The notes: generated from the letters alone by a model not told the origin. Positions 32,790 through 42,773 are shown, counted from the first letter of the stretch. The stretch is DNA of 64,000 nucleotides from an uncultured Lentisphaeria bacterium (GCA_934661755.1 CAKUJM010000008.1:1-64000); one strand, 5' to 3'. A program made the numbers and translations.

Positions 32790-34835
32790 ATGAGAAAAAC
32801 TCTGGTTTTCGTTGGCGCGTTGATTCTGGCGCTGGGCACCGCCGCCTGCTGCCGCGTGGCGTGCCGTCCAAGCGCACCGCCAGCCGCTGAATTTGCCCTG
32901 CACAAGAATTATGGCGACCATATGGTGCTGCAGCGCGGCGTGCCGATCCGCATCTCCGGCACGGCGACTGCCGGGCATTGCGTTATCGTCACCCTCGGCG
33001 ACGACCACGTCCACGCGGTTGCCAATGCCGATGGCGAATGGGAGGCGGTCATGCCGAAGCGCGCGGCCACCAGGGATGGCCAGAGCCTGACCCTCACCGT
33101 GGCTGGCGCCGATGACAAACGCATCGTGTGCACCGACGTGCTGGTCGGCGAGGTCTGGATGTGCTGCGGCCAGTCCAATATGGAAATGCCGATGTGGACC
33201 AGCAGCCCCGCTTGGCGAGACAATGGCGGCGAGGAGGTGGCCAAGTCCGCCGCCAAATACGCCGGGAAGATTCGGCTCTTTGACGCCTCGGCGACCAAGT
33301 ATGTCTCTCCGAAGGAGATCCAGTCGGAGCCGAGGGGCAACTGGGTGGTCCCGGAGGGAGCCGACATCGCGCGCTTCTCCGCAGTGGGATACTACTTTGG
33401 CATGGAGCTCAACCGCCAGCTGGATGTGCCGGTCGGGCTGGTGTCCACCAGCTGGAGCGGCACCCGAATCGAGCCATGGATCAGCGCCGAGGGCTACCGC
33501 GAGGGTGGCCGCGTCAATGACGTGGTGCTGATTGACGGAATCCTCAATGGTGATTTTGACAAGCCCCTCGAGGAGAAGGATCCGCTGCTGGAACGCCAGA
33601 TCGCCTGGCATGACGCCTTCATGGCGTATGACAAGGCTGCGGCGCAGGCCGCCAAGGCCTATCCGGAACCGGATTTCGACGACAGCTCCTGGCGGCTCTT
33701 CCCCGCCGGCGATGTCGCCATCCCGGATGGTGCGATCTGCCGCGCGTGGATCCGCACCACGGTGGATATCCCCGAGGCATGGGCGGGAAAGCCGCTCGTC
33801 CTGTCGCTGGGCGCGATTGACGATGCCGACGTGACCTACTTCAACGGCGTCAAGATCGGCACCACCGACATCCGCACCCCGAACTACTGGACCCATCTGC
33901 GCCGGTATGATGTCCCGGCGGAGCTGGTCAAGGCCGGAAAGGCGGTGATCGCGGTGCAGGTGATGAACTACTATGGCGGCGGATGCGCCTACACCAACCG
34001 CGCGTGCGTGAAGAACGGCGAAGAGGAGATCCTGCTGGCGAACGGATGGCGCTTAAAGGTCGAGACCGTGGTGGATCAGCGGAAGATCGGCATGCGCCCG
34101 GGCGACCATGACAGCCAGACTGTCCTGACCTCCCCCCAGACCCAGACCACGCTTTTCAACTCGATGATCGCGCCGTGGACCCGGTACAACACCCGCGGAA
34201 TGATCTGGTACCAGGGCTGCTCCAACGCCGGCGCCCCCGAGGACTATGCCAAGCTGTTCGGCATCATGCGCAAGGACTGGATGAAGCACTGGAACAACCC
34301 GGACATGGCCTTCATCACCACCCAGCTTTCCGGCTTCAATCCCGGGACCTTCTGGCCGGCATTCCGCGAAATGCAGTTCGAGGTGGCGCAGAAATACGAC
34401 AACGTCGGAATTGCGGTCAGCATCGACAAGGGCAACCCGACGGACATCCATCCGCATGAGAAGCTCCCGGTGTCGAAGCGCCTTTGCGCGGAGGCGATGC
34501 GCATCTGCTACGGATACAAGGGCATCACCAGCGGGCCGGTATACAAGAGCTGCAAGGTGGATGGCGACAAGCTGGTATTGCGCTTCGACTTCGCCGGCAA
34601 GGGAATCGTCACGGTCAATGGCAAGCAGCCAGCCGGCTTTGAAATCGCCGGCGCCGACGGCGAATACCACCCCGCGCTGGCGGTCATCACCGGCGATGAC
34701 GAGATCACCCTCAGCGCCCAGCAGGTCGCCGCGCCGGTCAGCGCGCGCTATGCGTGGTGCGCCTACAATGGCGATCTGAATGTCGAGAACCGGGACGGCT
34801 TCCCGATGGTGCCGTTCCGTACCGTGAAGAAGTAA
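32790..34835 (+). CDS. Sialate O-acetylesterase-like lipoprotein
   Basis: A 681-residue exported protein of the SGNH/SASA family, which removes O-acetyl groups from sialic acid or plant glycans. The signal MRKTLVFVGALILALGTAAC ends in a lipobox-like TAAC. GEVWMCCGQSNMEMPM carries the nucleophile Ser of the GQSNM block. A galactose-binding-like beta domain is inserted around ARTTVDIPEAW-type and NGVKIGTTDIR segments, followed by GMIWYQGCSN and TDIHPHEK with the catalytic Asp and His. The ribosome site TTAGGAGGA is 10 nt upstream. Esterases of this kind are abundant in glycan-degrading PVC and Bacteroidota genomes. Confidence 0.88.
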   Translation: MRKTLVFVGALILALGTAACCRVACRPSAPPAAEFALHKNYGDHMVLQRGVPIRISGTATAGHCVIVTLGDDHVHAVANADGEWEAVMPKRAATRDGQSLTLTVAGADDKRIVCTDVLVGEVWMCCGQSNMEMPMWTSSPAWRDNGGEEVAKSAAKYAGKIRLFDASATKYVSPKEIQSEPRGNWVVPEGADIARFSAVGYYFGMELNRQLDVPVGLVSTSWSGTRIEPWISAEGYREGGRVNDVVLIDGILNGDFDKPLEEKDPLLERQIAWHDAFMAYDKAAAQAAKAYPEPDFDDSSWRLFPAGDVAIPDGAICRAWIRTTVDIPEAWAGKPLVLSLGAIDDADVTYFNGVKIGTTDIRTPNYWTHLRRYDVPAELVKAGKAVIAVQVMNYYGGGCAYTNRACVKNGEEEILLANGWRLKVETVVDQRKIGMRPGDHDSQTVLTSPQTQTTLFNSMIAPWTRYNTRGMIWYQGCSNAGAPEDYAKLFGIMRKDWMKHWNNPDMAFITTQLSGFNPGTFWPAFREMQFEVAQKYDNVGIAVSIDKGNPTDIHPHEKLPVSKRLCAEAMRICYGYKGITSGPVYKSCKVDGDKLVLRFDFAGKGIVTVNGKQPAGFEIAGADGEYHPALAVITGDDEITLSAQQVAAPVSARYAWCAYNGDLNVENRDGFPMVPFRTVKK

Positions 34836-34868
34836 CGGGCATTACCCGTCAAAAGAAAACGTAAAACC

Positions 34869-34903
34869 GCCCGGCAGCGCCTCCAGGTGGGGTACTGCCG
34901 GGC
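34869..34903 (+). other. Strong hairpin between the esterase gene and mnmA
   Basis: GCCCGGCAG (34869-34877) pairs perfectly with CTGCCGGGC (34895-34903) around a 17-nt loop. A second small stem, ACGGG/CCCGT, follows the esterase stop at 34836-34850. No U tract follows, so it may be an intrinsic pause, an RNA end or a processing site. Confidence 0.55.
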
Positions 34904-34926
34904 ATCATGCACCGCGCGTTTGCGAT

Positions 34927-36003
34927 ATGAAGATCATTGTGGGAATGAGCGGTGGGGTGGACTCTGCGGTGACGGCGGCGCTGCTCAAGCGGCAGGGCCA
35001 CGAGGTCATCGGCGTCACCATGGGCATTTGGGATGACGCCGGGCGCTACAAGGGCGGCGGGGGCAGCGGCTGTTTCGGCCCCGCCCAGAAGCAATGCATC
35101 GCCCAGGCACGGGCGATTGCCGACATCATCGGGATTGCGTATTGCGATTTTGATTGCTCGAAACTCTATGCGTCGCGGGTGGTGGAGTACTTCCGCGGCG
35201 AGTATCTGGCGGGGCGCACGCCGAATCCGTGCATCGTCTGCAACAGCGTGGTGAAATTTGGGCTGCTGCCGCAGCTGGCACGGGAAAACGGCATCGATTT
35301 TGACAAATTTGCCACCGGCCATTATGCGCGTCTCAAGGTTGGCGGGGATGGCCGGATGCAACTGTGGCGTGCGAAGGAGCTGCCGCGCGACCAGAGCTAT
35401 TTTCTGTGCCGGCTCAGCCAGGAGCAGCTGTCGCGGCATCTGTTTCCGCTGGGCGGCTATTGCAAGTCCGAAGTCCGGCAATTGGCGCGCGAATTCCTGC
35501 TGCCGGTCAGCGAGAAGCATGACAGCCAGGACTTCTATACCGGCGAACTGGAGGAGCTGCTGGCGCAGCCGGAGAGCGTCGGCGACATTGTCGATGACGA
35601 GACGGGCCAGGTGCTGGGGCATCACACCGGATGCTGGAAATACACCATCGGACAGCGCCGGGGGCTGGGCGTGGCGGCGAAGCAGCCGCTCTATGTGGTG
35701 GCCATCGACGCCTGCCGCAATCAAATCCGCCTTGGAAAGGCGGCGGCGGTCCGCCATCATCGGCTGTTGGCGGACAATTTCAACTGGGTGTCGATTGCGG
35801 CGCCGCAGTCGTCCTTTGACGCCCAGGTGAAGGCGCGTTCGGTGCAGCAGCCGGTGCCATGCCGGTGCATTCCCGCAGCAGACGGCGCCTGGCGGATCGA
35901 ATTTCCCGATGGCATCTCCGGAATTGCCCCGGGGCAGGCGGCGGTGCTCTACGATGGCGACATGCTGCTGGGCGGCGGGACAATCCAGAGTGCCGCGCCA
36001 TAG
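34927..36003 (+). CDS. mnmA: tRNA-specific 2-thiouridylase
   Basis: A 358-residue PP-loop enzyme that thiolates U34 of Lys, Glu and Gln tRNAs. The ATP pyrophosphatase loop GMSGGVDSAVTAALL is at 6-20, the first catalytic Cys is in TPNPCIVCN, and a second Cys lies in SYFLCRLSQEQL. HDSQDFYTGEL is the tRNA-recognition region and YTIGQRRGLGV a C-terminal hallmark. Sulfur would arrive by a relay; a TusA-like domain is encoded in the fusion gene at 44484. Confidence 0.96.
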   Translation: MKIIVGMSGGVDSAVTAALLKRQGHEVIGVTMGIWDDAGRYKGGGGSGCFGPAQKQCIAQARAIADIIGIAYCDFDCSKLYASRVVEYFRGEYLAGRTPNPCIVCNSVVKFGLLPQLARENGIDFDKFATGHYARLKVGGDGRMQLWRAKELPRDQSYFLCRLSQEQLSRHLFPLGGYCKSEVRQLAREFLLPVSEKHDSQDFYTGELEELLAQPESVGDIVDDETGQVLGHHTGCWKYTIGQRRGLGVAAKQPLYVVAIDACRNQIRLGKAAAVRHHRLLADNFNWVSIAAPQSSFDAQVKARSVQQPVPCRCIPAADGAWRIEFPDGISGIAPGQAAVLYDGDMLLGGGTIQSAAP

Positions 36004-36045
36004 CGGCGGCGCCTTTTGAGAACGCACGGAAAAGGAGGATGCAGG

Positions 36046-37074
36046 ATGAAAATGAGGGCTTTGGATTTTGCCTCGCGCTTGCGTTTCGCGATGGCGATGG
36101 CGATGGCGATGGCGATGGCGGCGCTTGCCGACGGCACGGCGAAGCCGGCCCTGAAGCCGGAGCCGGTGCGCGAGGCGGCGCCGCAATACCGCCAGGTCGA
36201 CATGGCGGCGCTGCAGCTGGATTGGGGCGACGCCGAGGAGGTCCGTCCCGGAGTGCGGGTGTTCCGGCTGGCCGGCCAGGGACAGTGGCAGACTCGCCAG
36301 ACGCATGAGGGTCCGCGGCTGATGAAGATCGTCCTGATGCGGGTGGATATGGATGGCCTGGCGTTCACCGGCACCGGCCGCGACAAGGATTGGGGGAAGC
36401 CGATGCCTGATCATCCCCAGGGGGTCATCCGCACTCTTCGCGAGCGCACTGCCGATTTCATGAGGCGCTGCCGCCGCCCGGCGGACCAGGGCGGACGCGG
36501 ACTGGAGATGGTGGTGGCGTCAAATACCGCTCCGTGGTCGCCATGGCAGCCGCCATACACCCACAAATACGGCGATCCGGCCGGCATTGAGATCTCCGAT
36601 GGCGTCGTGGTGTGCGACAACCCGAATTACTACCAGGCGCTGTTTGTGGTCTGGAGGGACGGCCGCATGGAGATCACCGACGGCATCCCCCGCGACCGCT
36701 ACCCGGAGGTCTGGCTGGCCCATGCCGGCTTCGGGCTGCTCATCCGCGATGGGCGGAACACGCCGTGCGGCGGCTATGAGCGCGGCCTGTATCCGCGCAT
36801 GGCCGCCGGATACTCCAGGGACCAGAGGCATCTGTTCCTGCTGGCCATCGACGGCCGGCAGCCCGGATGGAGCGATGGCGCCTACGGGTCGGACATGCAG
36901 CTGCTGTTCCATGCCGCCGGCGCCGATGACGCCATCAGCTTCGATGGCGGCGGCTCCACCACGCTTTGCTACTGGGATGATGCGCTTCAGAAGCCGGTCA
37001 TGCTCAACCGGCACTCCAAAGGCGGCTATGCGCGCCCCTGCGGCATGAATTGGGGATTGTACAGGAAGCCATGA
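36046..37074 (+). CDS. Phosphodiester glycosidase (NAGPA) domain protein
   Basis: A 342-residue exported protein. The start at 36046 follows AAGGAGG. The signal peptide core is made of Ala-Met repeats encoded by five GCGATG units. The C-terminal half has the NAGPA/DUF2233 pattern: LFLLAIDGRQPGWSDGAYGSDM, then AISFDGGGSTTLCY. Mammalian NAGPA removes N-acetylglucosamine from a phosphodiester; bacterial members are linked to cell-envelope or exopolysaccharide glycosides. It follows mnmA by 42 bp. Confidence 0.82.
   Translation: MKMRALDFASRLRFAMAMAMAMAMAALADGTAKPALKPEPVREAAPQYRQVDMAALQLDWGDAEEVRPGVRVFRLAGQGQWQTRQTHEGPRLMKIVLMRVDMDGLAFTGTGRDKDWGKPMPDHPQGVIRTLRERTADFMRRCRRPADQGGRGLEMVVASNTAPWSPWQPPYTHKYGDPAGIEISDGVVVCDNPNYYQALFVVWRDGRMEITDGIPRDRYPEVWLAHAGFGLLIRDGRNTPCGGYERGLYPRMAAGYSRDQRHLFLLAIDGRQPGWSDGAYGSDMQLLFHAAGADDAISFDGGGSTTLCYWDDALQKPVMLNRHSKGGYARPCGMNWGLYRKP
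36088..36117 (+). repeat. Hexanucleotide repeat (GCGATG)5 in a signal peptide
   Basis: Five perfect units code for alternating Ala and Met in the hydrophobic core of the signal peptide. Unit number changes would keep the frame and only lengthen or shorten the core. Confidence 0.9.
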
Positions 37075-37150
37075 ACCCCATGAAGCACTGAAGCCGGCGG
37101 GCGTTATGGATCCGCCACCGTTCTCCCTTTGTCGCGCAAAGAAAAAAAAC

Positions 37151-39895
37151 ATGACCATGCAGAAAATTGATACCATGCAGAAAATTGATCCCAAGGTGGC
37201 TGTCACCTGCCCGCAGTTCCCGGATGACTTCGGGACGGACGGCATTCCCGTTCCGGACCGGCAATGCGTTGCCTATGACAGGCCCGGGGATTTTGTCCGG
37301 TGCGGGGAGTGGCGCGGCCAGGATGACTTCTCGGTGCGCTTCGCCATCGGCTGGAACCGCCACGGGATCTGCTTCTACTTCGATGTCAGTGATGACGATG
37401 TCGTCTGTGCCGGCAATCCCGAGGACCTGTGGCGCAGGGACAGCGTCGAGCTGTTCTTCGCCGCGCCGCCGGGATCGCATTTTGGCACCGCAGAACGCCC
37501 ATTTCGCCAATTGCAGGTGGTGCTGTCGCCGCCTGACAGCCAGGGGCGGTTTCTGTCCCAGGCATACATTGGCCGTCTCGCCATCCCGGATCCCGGATGC
37601 CGGCTTGGCGGCTGCCGCACTGCGAAAGGCTACCGTCTGTGGGCCACAATCCCGCATTCCGCCTTCGGGGAGTTCTTTCCGCCCGAACGGCAATTGATCA
37701 ATATCCAGTTCAACTGCAACGACTACGATCGGCGCGACGGTGATAGCATCCCCCCTCGGCAGGCCACTATCAACCAGCTCTTCAAGCCCAGCGAGTCCGG
37801 AGCGGGATACGTCCTGTTCCGGCTGTGCCGCGACGACATGGACAACCCCATGCCGGCGCTGGACCTGAAATGGCGTCCCGAAGTGCCGCGCCTGACTGAC
37901 AGCGACCGCCTGGCAATTCCCGCAGGCGCGCCGCGATGCGGCCTGAAGAGCGCCGAATTGTCGATCCAGGATGGCGGATGCGGCCGTGAATTGCGGCGCA
38001 TTGTCCTGCCGGTGGATGCGCGGGAGTATGTCCTGGAGGGGCTGTCTTCGTGTCCGGCGATTGACTTGCGGCTGGTGTTCACAGGAGAGCTTGCTGATGG
38101 CTCGCGCGGAGTGGTGGTGCGCCAGCTGGCACAGATCGGCGGGATGCTGGCGCAGATCGCGCGGATGATGGCGGAGAATCCGGACGGGCCGCGGCTGGCC
38201 GCAATCCTGGCCATGGGCTCCAGCATCGAGTTCATGCGGCTTGCCTCCGCCAGAATCAGCCCCAATGCCAACCGTATGGCGGATGCCGTGGCCGAATGCG
38301 AGGCGCGCCTGGCGCTTCTGCTGGATCGGCCTCTCCCTGAAGGGTGCCCGGCATACCTTCGCCATCTGGAATTGACCCGCGGCCATCAGGCCCTCTGCAA
38401 TGTCGCATTCAGCCGCTATTGCCATGATGACGACAGGCATTTTGCCGTCATCTCAATTCCCTGGGGGGATGTGCCGGTGGTCAATGCCGTGGCATATTCC
38501 TTCGAAAGCACGGATGAGGCGATTGCCCAGGAGCGGCGCCTGATGGCCTGCATCCCCAAGCCGCTGAGGCCGCCCGCCCTTCCCGGCGCAGATTCGGTCT
38601 TCGCCGGGAGGGGGCATTGGATGATCGAGGCAGTGCGCGGGGATCTGGATCTCGGACGGCAGGTCAGCATCTATACGCCGGAATGCCCATGCCAGGCCAT
38701 CAGGCTGTCGTTGGAGCAGGCCGCCGAATTCCCGGTCGAGGCGGTTGTCTTCATGCCGGATGCCACCGGGGAAATGCGTCGCGGGGCACAACGCCTGGCC
38801 GAGTCGCGCCATCTGCCAGTCATTGATTTTGACAGCCGCGGCCGCTATGGATACACGCTGATTGCGGGGACGCCGCCATATCCCGAAATCCGGTCATTCC
38901 TGCATTCGGAGCTCGGCGTGTCCGGCGAACAGCTGATTGTCCGGCGCGGAAACGAGGTCTTCCATTGTGGCTGCGACAATCGCGAGCTGGCCTGCAAATT
39001 TATCCAGCTTGTGCTTGCCGGGCAGCCGCTTTCCCGTGAAAACGCCCGACAGCTGGCGCTGCTTAGGGCGAAAACGCTTCCGGAGGCGTCGGAACCGGAA
39101 AAGGCCCAAATCCAGTTGATCCGGGTCGGCGATGTCCATACTCATACCACTGCGTCGGACGGCCACTCGACGCCGCTGGGGCTGCTGCTCAATGCGCCGA
39201 TGGCCGGACTTGACTACCTGGTGATCACCGACCACCATTATTTCCGCAACTCCCTCCGGGGCGCGCAGCAGCTGCTGGACAATCTCAGACGCCATGGCTG
39301 CTCATTCCCGCTCTTCGTCGGCGAGGAAATGACCGTTACCGACCGCTACCACATCAATGTCTACCCGCTTCATTCGCCGATTGACGACTGGTCATCCTGC
39401 GAGAAGATCCGTTCCGCCGCCGACCGGCAGGGAGCGGTCATGCAGCTGAACCACCCCATGACATACGGCATCTGGCTTGCCGGACTCTGGAATGGCGATT
39501 TCACCACGGCCGGATTCGATGCCGTCGAACAACGGGTCGATAAATTGGAGGATTGGCGATTGCACGGACGGGGCAGGGTTCCCGCGATTGTCGGATGCAC
39601 GGATACGCACAATGGCATCTTCGGCAACCTGAACAGCACCGCCATATTGGCTACGATCCCCTCAGAGCAGGAACTGGTGGCGTCAATCCGGCAGGGAAAT
39701 TCCGTGATGCTGGACGCCATGGCGCCGGAATACGCCTATGGCAATGACGCCATGAAACGGATGATCGGCGCCGCATTGCGCGATCCTGAATATCCGGACC
39801 GGTGCCTCCGGCGGCTGAAGGAATGCTTCGGACGATTTGATCTTGCCGGAGCCATCCTGGCATCGCCGCTGGATCTGGGGGTGAGGAACGGGTGA
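37151..39895 (+). CDS. CBM9-like domain and PHP-domain protein
   Basis: A 914-residue multidomain protein. Near the N-terminus (about 25-220) is a family-9-type carbohydrate-binding or sugar-sensing beta domain (GICFYFDVSDDDVVCAGNPEDLWRRDSVELFF). The middle third has no recognised domain. The C-terminal part, from about 675, is a PHP metal-dependent phosphoesterase: GDVHTHTTASDGHSTP, YLVITDHHYF, QLNHPMTYG and VGCTDTHNG supply the His/Asp metal ligands. There is no signal peptide. The start is uncertain: ATGs at 37151 and 37157 and a third one duplicated 18 bp later are all possible, and no ribosome site is clear. Confidence 0.72.
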   Translation: MTMQKIDTMQKIDPKVAVTCPQFPDDFGTDGIPVPDRQCVAYDRPGDFVRCGEWRGQDDFSVRFAIGWNRHGICFYFDVSDDDVVCAGNPEDLWRRDSVELFFAAPPGSHFGTAERPFRQLQVVLSPPDSQGRFLSQAYIGRLAIPDPGCRLGGCRTAKGYRLWATIPHSAFGEFFPPERQLINIQFNCNDYDRRDGDSIPPRQATINQLFKPSESGAGYVLFRLCRDDMDNPMPALDLKWRPEVPRLTDSDRLAIPAGAPRCGLKSAELSIQDGGCGRELRRIVLPVDAREYVLEGLSSCPAIDLRLVFTGELADGSRGVVVRQLAQIGGMLAQIARMMAENPDGPRLAAILAMGSSIEFMRLASARISPNANRMADAVAECEARLALLLDRPLPEGCPAYLRHLELTRGHQALCNVAFSRYCHDDDRHFAVISIPWGDVPVVNAVAYSFESTDEAIAQERRLMACIPKPLRPPALPGADSVFAGRGHWMIEAVRGDLDLGRQVSIYTPECPCQAIRLSLEQAAEFPVEAVVFMPDATGEMRRGAQRLAESRHLPVIDFDSRGRYGYTLIAGTPPYPEIRSFLHSELGVSGEQLIVRRGNEVFHCGCDNRELACKFIQLVLAGQPLSRENARQLALLRAKTLPEASEPEKAQIQLIRVGDVHTHTTASDGHSTPLGLLLNAPMAGLDYLVITDHHYFRNSLRGAQQLLDNLRRHGCSFPLFVGEEMTVTDRYHINVYPLHSPIDDWSSCEKIRSAADRQGAVMQLNHPMTYGIWLAGLWNGDFTTAGFDAVEQRVDKLEDWRLHGRGRVPAIVGCTDTHNGIFGNLNSTAILATIPSEQELVASIRQGNSVMLDAMAPEYAYGNDAMKRMIGAALRDPEYPDRCLRRLKECFGRFDLAGAILASPLDLGVRNG
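37157..37189 (+). repeat. 18-bp tandem duplication at the start of the CBM9-PHP gene
   Basis: ATGCAGAAAATTGAT occurs twice (37157 and 37175), separated by ACC, giving duplicate in-frame start codons and the peptide Met-Gln-Lys-Ile-Asp twice. Confidence 0.85.
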
Positions 39896-40197
39896 CGGCG
39901 CCCGAAGCCGCGAAGTAGTGCATCGCCAGGCGGCAGCAGCAGCCGCCGGCGGCGAGGCTACATTAATTCGAATGCCGGGAAGACGGAGGCCATTGCAGGG
40001 CAAAACGCCCCGGCGTACCGCAAGTCCGTGGCCTCTTCACGCCCTCCGGGGACGGTTTGATGCAAAATGCCGATTGGCGCATGCCGCTTGATCGCGAACG
40101 CATTTTCGCCGGACTGTCCCCGGGAGTGCCTGCATACCCCCCCCAACACACACTGACGGTCCTGCAATATCCCGCGCCAGCCTCATGGAGCCGCTGC
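39896..40197. other. Intergenic region upstream of hrpB
   Basis: No separate gene is seen. The hrpB frame stays open upstream to an ATG at 40057, but that extension is not conserved-looking. A run of eight C lies at 40137-40144. Confidence 0.4.
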
Positions 40198-42738
40198 ATG
40201 CCAAAGCCGAGTCTGCCAATATACGATATCGAGGATGCATTCCGGACGCAGTTGCGCAGCTCCGGCCGGGTGGTTGTCACCGCGCCGACGGGCTCGGGCA
40301 AATCCACCCAGCTGCCGAAGTGGCTGCTTGAGGAGATTCCGCCGGACCGACGGGTGATTGTCCTGCAACCGCGACGCCTGGCGGCAAGACTGCTGGCGGA
40401 ACGGGTGGCCTGGGAGCTGGGCGGGAAAACTGGACAGCTGGCGGGATATCTGACCCGCTTTGAAAAATCTGCGGGAAGCCGGACACGGTTGCTTTTTGTG
40501 ACCGAAGGGATCCTCACCCGGATGCTGTTGTCGCCTGACGGGCTGGCCGATTGCGGCGCGGTGGTGTTCGATGAGTTCCATGAACGCACCATCAATGCCG
40601 ATTTGGGGCTGGCGATGGTGGAGCATTTGCGGCGCACGGTCCGTCCCGACCTCAAATTGGTGGTCATGAGCGCGACCATCGATGCCGGCGGGGTCTCGGA
40701 TTATCTGGGCGGCTGCCCGGTGCTGGAGTCCCGCGGACGGCTTTTCCCGGTGGAGATATCCTATACTCCGCGCAATGACCTGCCGTTGTGCCGAAATGCC
40801 GCAAAGGCGCTGGGCCAGCTCATCGACGCCGGCGCCGCCGGCGATGTGCTCATATTCATGCCGGGGGCGGGGGAGATCCGGCGGTGCATGGACGAAATCG
40901 CCGCCCGCGACTACGGCGAGCGGCTGCGGGTGCTGCCATTGTATGGCGAGCTGAGGCCGGAGGACCAGCGGGCGGTGTTCGAGCCATGCGCGGTCCGCAA
41001 GGTGATTGTCGCCACCAATATCGCGGAGACCAGCCTGACCATTCCGGGAGTGTGCATTGTCATCGACAGCGGCCTGGTCAAGCAAGGCCGTTGCGAGAGC
41101 GGGCGCGGTGTGGATGTCCTGGAGCTGGTCGCCTGCTCGCGGGATGCCGCCGACCAGCGGGCCGGACGGGCGGGGCGCGAAGGCCCCGGCATCTGCCGGC
41201 GGCTGTGGAGCGGCATTGACCAGGATCACCGCGTTGCGCATACCACGCCGGAAATCCGGCGGATGGATCTGGCCGATGCGGTGCTGAGCGTCCACTGCTA
41301 TGGCTTCCGGGATGATGGCGCCTTCCCGTGGTTTGAGGCGCCGCCGGAAAAGGGCGTGGCGGCGGCACGCGAGCTGCTGCGGCGACTCGGCATCCTGGCG
41401 GACGATGGCACGGTGACGCCGCTGGGACGGTCGGTGCAGCGCTTCCCTACGCATCCGCGAATTGCGCTCATGCTCCACGAGGGTAGCCGCCATGGGTGCT
41501 ACGAGCTGTCCTGTGGCGCCGCGGCGCTGCTGGGCGCCAGGCCGCTGATGGCCGGCGGCTTCAGCCGGGAGGCGGCCACGGAGCTGCGTGGGCAGGTGAG
41601 GCGGTCGGCACGCGAACTGGCAGCCCCGGAGTCGGACATAATCGCGCAATTGCAGCTGGTCCGGCAGGCCGCGGCGGCGCATTTTGCGCCTGAAGCCTGC
41701 GAACGGCTGGGCGTCAATGTCGGCGCGGCGCGCGACATCGACCGCGATTGCGCCAATTTCCTGCGGCTGCGACCCCGGGATGCGGCCGCAACCGTCCCCG
41801 ATGCATCCTTGCAGCTGTCGCGGGTGATGATGCGCTGTTTTCCCGACCGTCTGGCGCGGCGCTGCGACCGCGGCACGCTGAATTGCGAATTGGCGCACCG
41901 GCAGCGCGCGGTGCTTTCGGAACGCAGCCTGGTGCGTGATGAGCCGCTGATGGTGGCGGCGGAAATCCGCGAGACGACGCTGAAGAACCGCCCGGGAAGC
42001 GGCCTGGAGCTGAGCCTAGCCTGCGGCGTGCGTGAGGAGTGGCTATGGGAGGACTTCCCCGGCGAATTGCAGGAACAGGACGAGATCTTTTGGGACAACG
42101 CCAGACAGCAGGTGCTGCGCCGGGTGACGCTTTCCTGCCTGGGGGTGGTGCTGGAGGAGCGGGTGCGCACCGACCCCGATCCGGAGGTCGCGGCGCGGCT
42201 GCTTGCCGAGCAGCTCGATGCCAACGCCACGCCGTTGCTGGGATGGGATGACGATTGCGAGCGGTTCATCGACCGCGTGCATTTCCTGTCGGAGCATTTC
42301 CCCGACCTGGAGCTGCCGCGGTATGACGAATCCGCGCGTGCGCAGGTGCGCATGGCGCTGTGCGCCGGCCAGACCCGCTATTCGGCGGTGCGCAGCAAGC
42401 CGGCATTGCCGTATGTCCAGTCGCTGCTTACGCCACGCCAGCTGGCGGCGGTGCAGCGGCTGGCGCCGGAGACTGTGCCGTTGCCGCGCGGACGGAAATT
42501 GCGGATCACCTACCAGCCCGGACAGCCGCCCAAGGGCCGTGCCAGGATCCAGGAGCTGTATGACGTGAAGGGGCCGCTTGCCGTCGGTGACGGAAAGATC
42601 CCGGTGCTGCTGGACATCCTGGCGCCTAACTACCGCACCGTCCAGATCACCGATGACCTTCCAAGGTTCTGGACAGTGTACTACCCCGCGTTGAAGACCC
42701 AGCTGTCACGCCGATACCCGCGGCACGAATGGCGCTGA
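40198..42738 (+). CDS. hrpB: ATP-dependent RNA helicase HrpB
   Basis: An 846-residue DEAH-type helicase. Motifs in order are: Walker A TAPTGSGKSTQLP (about 25-37), DEFHER (Walker B, DEFH), LVVMSATID (motif III), VATNIAETSLTIPGV (motif V) and QRAGRAGREGPG (motif VI). The C-terminal HrpB-specific region ends YDVKGPLAVGDGKIPVLLDILAPNYRTVQITDDL. The start at 40198 (MPKPSLPIYD) places the helicase core right after a short N-terminus and follows GGAG. The role in this organism is unknown; in E. coli it is dispensable. Confidence 0.94.
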   Translation: MPKPSLPIYDIEDAFRTQLRSSGRVVVTAPTGSGKSTQLPKWLLEEIPPDRRVIVLQPRRLAARLLAERVAWELGGKTGQLAGYLTRFEKSAGSRTRLLFVTEGILTRMLLSPDGLADCGAVVFDEFHERTINADLGLAMVEHLRRTVRPDLKLVVMSATIDAGGVSDYLGGCPVLESRGRLFPVEISYTPRNDLPLCRNAAKALGQLIDAGAAGDVLIFMPGAGEIRRCMDEIAARDYGERLRVLPLYGELRPEDQRAVFEPCAVRKVIVATNIAETSLTIPGVCIVIDSGLVKQGRCESGRGVDVLELVACSRDAADQRAGRAGREGPGICRRLWSGIDQDHRVAHTTPEIRRMDLADAVLSVHCYGFRDDGAFPWFEAPPEKGVAAARELLRRLGILADDGTVTPLGRSVQRFPTHPRIALMLHEGSRHGCYELSCGAAALLGARPLMAGGFSREAATELRGQVRRSARELAAPESDIIAQLQLVRQAAAAHFAPEACERLGVNVGAARDIDRDCANFLRLRPRDAAATVPDASLQLSRVMMRCFPDRLARRCDRGTLNCELAHRQRAVLSERSLVRDEPLMVAAEIRETTLKNRPGSGLELSLACGVREEWLWEDFPGELQEQDEIFWDNARQQVLRRVTLSCLGVVLEERVRTDPDPEVAARLLAEQLDANATPLLGWDDDCERFIDRVHFLSEHFPDLELPRYDESARAQVRMALCAGQTRYSAVRSKPALPYVQSLLTPRQLAAVQRLAPETVPLPRGRKLRITYQPGQPPKGRARIQELYDVKGPLAVGDGKIPVLLDILAPNYRTVQITDDLPRFWTVYYPALKTQLSRRYPRHEWR

Positions 42739-42773
42739 ACCGGGCCGGCGGGACATTTTCCCGAGGAGGCATC

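Noticed and set aside
34849..36414. A 521-codon frame antisense to mnmA and the NAGPA-like gene
   Set aside because: Shadow frame; the plus-strand genes have full catalytic motifs and ribosome sites.
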